Positions 40,586-44,523 of a stretch of 44,523 nt of DNA are shown here, piece by piece. Origin of the DNA: Asterionellopsis glacialis (taxonomy: Eukaryota; Bacillariophyta; Plagiogrammaphyceae; Rhaphoneidales; Asterionellopsidaceae); assembly GCA_014885115.2 (NCBI GenBank), contig WKLE02001556.1, positions 1 through 44,523 of the forward strand, written 5' to 3'. Each line of letters begins with the position of its first letter. Positions within the stretch are counted from its first letter, which is position 1. The notes under the pieces are model-generated. The model searched no databases. It worked only from the letters and a program-made list of their open reading frames with translations, and had not been told where the DNA came from. The position numbers and the translations under genes were made by a program.

Positions 40586-41446
40586 ATTTAATTTAAATTA
40601 GAAGCCAAACGCTGTCAGAACATCTACAGTCCAGTAAGCCCACTAAGGTGTCAGGAACGCATTCATAATCAAAGCTGCCATCCTTGAAAACAATAAAGTA
40701 TGAATTCCAAGCCTGGCCAAACGCGATTGTTTTCACACTGGGGTCATGGTTTCAAGGATTGCTTATTTTCCTATTTGTTTTGTGAAAGGTAACTGAACTG
40801 AGTTTATAACTGCAAGCCAAGCGTATGATGTATAAAGAAACTTGTTCTCTCTTGTTCGAAGTCATCAACATGCGTTGTGATTCTTGGAGATCTTAAAATC
40901 GAGTCCTGTCGAATCTCGAGTCGTGTACTCAGAACCTATATATTATAATATATAGTCTACATGTACAATGTTGAATAATATATGCCAATGGTACTCTATT
41001 TATAGATTAAAAGAATATCAAATCACTATGAATACTGTGTACCATGTACAGGTAGTCAGTAAATATATTTTAGCCTTACCTGGTACCCGGGTACCAGGTT
41101 CAAGCTACAGGTACAGGTAACAGGTAACTGGTATCTGGTACTTGTACCTTACCTGGTACAACTTGAACCCAAATTATTCACGTGCGAAAAAATTGGCTAA
41201 GGTAGTGTTCGTGTGTCATCGGTCATCGAGCATCGAGAGGGGTTAAAAAATATCGAAAAAAAATCGACAATAAATGTTTGTATGGGTCCTCGAAATCGAA
41301 TCAAATCGTGGTGTAATAGCTACTTTTTATTGCTCCTGTATCTTTCTTTCTTTTTTCGCACAGAGTGGCAATAGATGGTCTCACCCCAGCTTATTTCAAC
41401 ATCAACGAAGAGATCTTGAAAAGAAAAGAGGATTCAGGTTTCAAGG
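40586..41446. other. Intergenic region with a palindrome cluster
   Basis: 861 bases between the TBC gene and the TMTC-like gene, with no gene visible. The main feature is the dense TACCAGGTA-type cluster at 41068-41170, including a perfect 22-bp palindrome (annotated next). The segment after 41170 is probably promoter and leader of the TMTC-like gene. Confidence 0.5.
41078..41099. repeat. Perfect 22-bp palindrome within a larger hairpin-prone block
   Basis: The half-site ACCTGGTACCC is followed directly by its exact reverse complement. Downstream, GGTTCAAG (41096-41103) can pair with CTTGAACC near 41161-41168, enclosing repeated CAGGTA and TGGTA words. The block lies about 350 bases upstream of the ATG at 41447. 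Confidence 0.85.
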
Positions 41447-43579
41447 ATGGCTGTTAAAAAAAGAGGAAATCGGAACAGGGGTGGGAACTCTAATCGGAAA
41501 AGCAACACTCAGAATGGCAATGGGCAAAGCAAGAACGATGAAAATGACAACGACGACGATATCTTGCAAACCTTTTCTTCTGGTGATGGTGATGACAACA
41601 CCCCTGATCCGTCACTGGCTGCCACGATTAGTGCTGCTACAGCATTTTTGTTGTATTTCAATTCGGTTGTTCTTTGCCAATTTCCATATGATGACAATTC
41701 TGCAGTTGTCACCAATCCAGATGTATTAGATTTTAACGGTGACGGTAATATGTCTCCCTATTCCAGTGTATGGAAGAATGATTTTTGGGGTACACCTGTC
41801 GACTCGGCATTTACACACAAAAGTTACCGCCCTCTGGTCATAACATCCTTTCGTTTCGATGCTATGGTTTCGAGAGAAGCATGGATGTTTCATTTGACAA
41901 ATACCTTGCTTTATGCTGCATCAGCCTGGCTTGTGGTAGATACAATTCTTTCCAAGGCTCTATGTAATTCGTCCACTATAAATCCCACCAACAAGACCTA
42001 TAATCAGCTTATTCTAATTTTATCAGGTTTGTGGTTTACAACACATCCAATTCATACAGAAGCAGTGGCAGGACTCGTCGGCAGAGCTGAAATACTTGCT
42101 GCCATATTCTGCATGCTAGGTGCTAAGCTCTACAGGGAGAAAACTTTACTTTCCGTCATATCACTTGGAGCAGCCTGTCTTTGCAAAGAAACAGCTGTGG
42201 TTATACCAGTAGTATTTTTAGTAGTTGATTTGGTTCCGAAGTTAGTATTATCGCAAACAAACGAATCACCAAGCGCCAAACGCAGAAAAAGCAGTTGTCT
42301 AATGGATACAGTAATTCGGGGATGTGGTATGGCTTTTGTTTGCATCGCGTATCTTTCCTTCCGTTCCTTTCTTTTTGCTGGCAAGGGTGGTGGATTATCC
42401 AGTATTCGTCCTGAAGATAATTTTGTTCAGTTTTTAGGACCCACCACAAAGTTACGTACTGCTCTTTACATCAATGCGAAGTACATTCAACTCTTGATAG
42501 TTCCTGAGCGATTGTCCTGTGACTACGGGTTAGGTGTGATTAATCCTGTTACAAGTTGGGCATCTCCTGAAGCACTGTTTTTCTTCTTGATAGCATCACT
42601 TGTGGCTTTCGTATCATGGAATGCTCTTTGGAATTTGTACCAGACGGGTGACACAACACTCATGTTGGCACTTGGGTGGATTTTTGCACCACTTGTCCCT
42701 GCATCTCATATTCTTGATGTTGGTACAGTACTGGCTGAACGTTTGCTATTCATGCCCAGCATCGGAATGAGTGTTCTTTTATGTCACACAGCTAGCCGAT
42801 ATGGAGACAAAGTCGGAAAAAAGAATTTGACAATTGCGTACATTGTTTGCATTTTGTACTTTGCTCGTATGACATTGTTACGAGTTCCCAACTGGGAAGA
42901 CAATATGACACTATACACTGCTGACACTGGAACTTATCCGGATGGAATCAAACTAAACTTGATGTTGGCCAGGCAGCACTTGAATGGAACTGTTGATGAA
43001 GTCTTTCCCTTATTGGATCGAGCGCTGAAAGCTTCAGATCAATATGCTATTGAGAGTCATGATGAAGGAGAGGAGGGTCTCTTTCACAAACGGCCAACGG
43101 TAATAGATGAATTGAAGGCACAGATGTATGGTATTAAGGGGTCAGCATTGTTACGAAAGGGTGCAAAGGCGGGGAAAGATCAAATTGTTTTGAAAGCCGC
43201 CAACTTGAGCTTTCATGAAATGGAAAATCGAGATGTTAATCATGGAGCTCCGCACTTTTCCTATTGTGACTATGGTCTTGCCTCAGTCTTTTTGGGCGAA
43301 AAAGAACAAGCCTATAGAGCTTTCAAGACTTGCTTAAAAAGAACAAAAAATTCCAATTCGTTAGTCGAATACAAACATTTGATGAATTATTGTATCCTCA
43401 TGCGTGAGTTGTCTGGCGTAGCAACAGGCGATCCTAATCTTGCAAAGACAGACAGAGGCAGGGAAGGTCTAGAAGCTTTTGAGATGATTTTAAGACATCC
43501 TGAACTACCACCAGGAGATGCAGGAAAATGGGAACGGCAAAAACAACAACTTGAGTCTCTCATACAAAAAGAGCCATGA
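41447..43579 (+). CDS. TMTC: TMTC-type protein O-mannosyltransferase (GT-C fold membrane protein)
   Basis: A 710-residue single-exon frame. In animals, TMTC proteins sit in the ER membrane and transfer mannose from dolichyl-phosphate-mannose to Ser/Thr of cadherin-type proteins. Here a disordered N-terminus is followed by a first helix (residues 58-76) and then FPYDDNSAVV with Asp82-Asp83, the GT-C acidic pair. NDFWGTP, FTHKSYRPLVITSFRFD, THPIHTEAVAGLVGRAEILAA and ACLCKETAVVIPVVFL match conserved TMTC loops. RPEDNFVQFLGPTTKLRTALY, IVPERLSCDYG and PASHILDVGTVLAERLLFMPSI belong to the following conserved membrane domain. About ten hydrophobic helices are visible. The C-terminal 200 residues look like helical repeats, but only about three TPR-like units could fit, fewer than in animal TMTCs. 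Acceptor proteins in the alga are unknown. Confidence 0.88.
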   Translation: MAVKKRGNRNRGGNSNRKSNTQNGNGQSKNDENDNDDDILQTFSSGDGDDNTPDPSLAATISAATAFLLYFNSVVLCQFPYDDNSAVVTNPDVLDFNGDGNMSPYSSVWKNDFWGTPVDSAFTHKSYRPLVITSFRFDAMVSREAWMFHLTNTLLYAASAWLVVDTILSKALCNSSTINPTNKTYNQLILILSGLWFTTHPIHTEAVAGLVGRAEILAAIFCMLGAKLYREKTLLSVISLGAACLCKETAVVIPVVFLVVDLVPKLVLSQTNESPSAKRRKSSCLMDTVIRGCGMAFVCIAYLSFRSFLFAGKGGGLSSIRPEDNFVQFLGPTTKLRTALYINAKYIQLLIVPERLSCDYGLGVINPVTSWASPEALFFFLIASLVAFVSWNALWNLYQTGDTTLMLALGWIFAPLVPASHILDVGTVLAERLLFMPSIGMSVLLCHTASRYGDKVGKKNLTIAYIVCILYFARMTLLRVPNWEDNMTLYTADTGTYPDGIKLNLMLARQHLNGTVDEVFPLLDRALKASDQYAIESHDEGEEGLFHKRPTVIDELKAQMYGIKGSALLRKGAKAGKDQIVLKAANLSFHEMENRDVNHGAPHFSYCDYGLASVFLGEKEQAYRAFKTCLKRTKNSNSLVEYKHLMNYCILMRELSGVATGDPNLAKTDRGREGLEAFEMILRHPELPPGDAGKWERQKQQLESLIQKEP

Positions 43580-43670
43580 GCGAAGTAGTAACGACTCATC
43601 ATAGTAGGCTCTGTAGGCCAATTAACCTTTTAAGTTTCCTAACTGACCTTCCTTACGTGATGGACCAATT

Positions 43671-44523
43671 CTAAATTCCATGGTTGCCTCCTGTTTCAAT
43701 GTAAAGTTCGGTGGTACACCCTCTGGTATGGGCATTCCCGGTGCGACCAATCCAAAGGCTGTCATACTTGGGTGCACCCTTTTTTTTAGTTTTTCGTATC
43801 TGTTTGGAAATCATTTTTACGCTTTCTTTTCTTTCTAGCTCTTCCGGTGTAAATCCAGGATGCCCCATGGAGACCAAAGTAGAGTAATTTTCAAACACCT
43901 GGGCACATTCTTTCTTGTGTTGTTTCCAATGTTGACGTTGACAATCACGTCCACAATAGGCTACCGTTTTGCATCTCGAACATTGCTTCAAATTTTCAAT
44001 TCCTACATCTTTGTCACATGCATAACAACATGTATTTATTTCCTTACCCTTCAAACGAAAAATTGTTCGATTTAGTCCAAGCGTGGCATCTTCCTCAATA
44101 GGATTGTTAGTTTTCATAGTAATGTACAATTGGGGTAGTGCGTATACCTTGCAAATGTCATGACAATCTTCATCTGTTAAACTTTCCATTGTTTTCAATG
44201 TAGATGGTTTGTTAAAAATGCCCACTGTCATGTACAAATAAATATTGTTGACAATCAAGATTAAAGTTGTATTTGATGTCATGTTTGGTGATTTTTATAA
44301 ATAGTCCTTCACACTCTTCGTATGGTTCCAATTGATAGCACGTATTACTCCGGATAATATTCATCTTGTATTCCAACCCGTCGTGGCATTTGATTGAATC
44401 ATGTCCAATTTGTTTTGCAGGATTCGTGGTAGATTTCCATTACCTTCATTTTCATGTCGAACATCGCTTCACAATCTGCATAATTCTTGCCTTGGCGATA
44501 AATTGTAGCCAATGTTCCCAAGA
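43671..44523 (-). pseudogene. MYND zinc-finger/TPR-like gene, probably broken by two frameshifts and cut by the window edge
   Basis: The 3' part (43671-44213) is an open frame with a complete MYND finger: CYAC, CSRC, YCGRDCQRQHW, QHKKEC, all eight ligands present. MYND domains bind Pro-rich peptides. It ends in a basic stretch (KQIRKTKKKGAPK). Two further protein-like frames precede it. One, at about 44215-44410, reads KQIGHDSIKCHDGLEYKMNI and ends HDSGHF with TAA at 44212-44214. The other, from the window edge to a TGA at 44399-44401, reads LGTLATIYRQGKNYADCEAM, which looks like a TPR-type helix pair. Each change of frame falls at a homopolymer (TTTT at 44413-44416, AAAAA at 44214-44218). 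So this is one gene with two one-base indels, either real damage or consensus errors, and it continues beyond the window. Introns are an alternative; a GTAATG donor and a later AAG acceptor exist. An intact 203-residue gene starting at 44282 is possible but less likely. Confidence 0.6.

Noticed and set aside
41274..41729. 151-residue plus-strand frame overlapping the start of the TMTC-like gene
   Set aside because: Different frame from the 710-residue gene and no features; it reads through the leader by chance.

Overview
The window looks like nuclear DNA from a diatom (or a close stramenopile relative). The genes are AT-rich, widely spaced and mostly intronless, and the three introns I can support are short (135, 171 and 216 bp, all GT..AG). 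Three proteins carry an N-terminal signal peptide that ends in an ASAF-like motif (VSAF, DAF, ADAF), which is the bipartite plastid-targeting signature of algae with a secondary red plastid. There are no operons, and I found no rRNA, tRNA or CRISPR array. A run of 56 N (33948-34003) marks a scaffold gap.

Left part (1 to about 25.3 kb): a run of large, hydrophilic, low-complexity proteins built around protein-interaction modules. They are two Ser/Lys-rich proteins of unknown function (2750-3796, 6381-7235), two WW-domain proteins (8495-9448, 23632-25224), an ankyrin protein with two FAM13-like motifs (12416-16483) and, head to head with it, a second FAM13-like protein (17462-19330). Between them lie a two-repeat Myb/SANT protein (10619-11314), a small protein with an N-myristoylation-type start (11915-12160), and a head-to-head pair with plastid presequences: an inosine triphosphate pyrophosphatase (20096-20899) and a membrane protein with the S/H/D/HxxxH residues of the CREST hydrolases (21580-22404). 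The first 123 bases are a damaged inverted copy of part of the 6381-7235 gene.

Right part (26 to 44.5 kb): a two-exon small membrane protein (26223-26615); a sensor-like protein with four tandem FixL-type PAS domains and three Cys-Pro motifs (29604-32090); a two-exon, plastid-targeted 105-residue membrane protein (35845-36297); a two-exon TBC Rab-GAP with both catalytic fingers (37682-40585); a TMTC-type O-mannosyltransferase (41447-43579); and a MYND-finger gene that appears broken by two frameshifts and runs off the right edge (43671-44523).

The most interesting item is the four-PAS protein. Each PAS domain keeps the histidine and arginine that in bacterial FixL bind haem and O2, spaced identically, yet no kinase or other output domain is visible. 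Other points for follow-up are the plastid CREST-like protein, small spliced genes that single-frame calling misses, and recurring palindromes (TACCAGGTA type and CTCTAGAG type) in the intergenic DNA. Domain calls rest on motifs read by eye; no database search was run.
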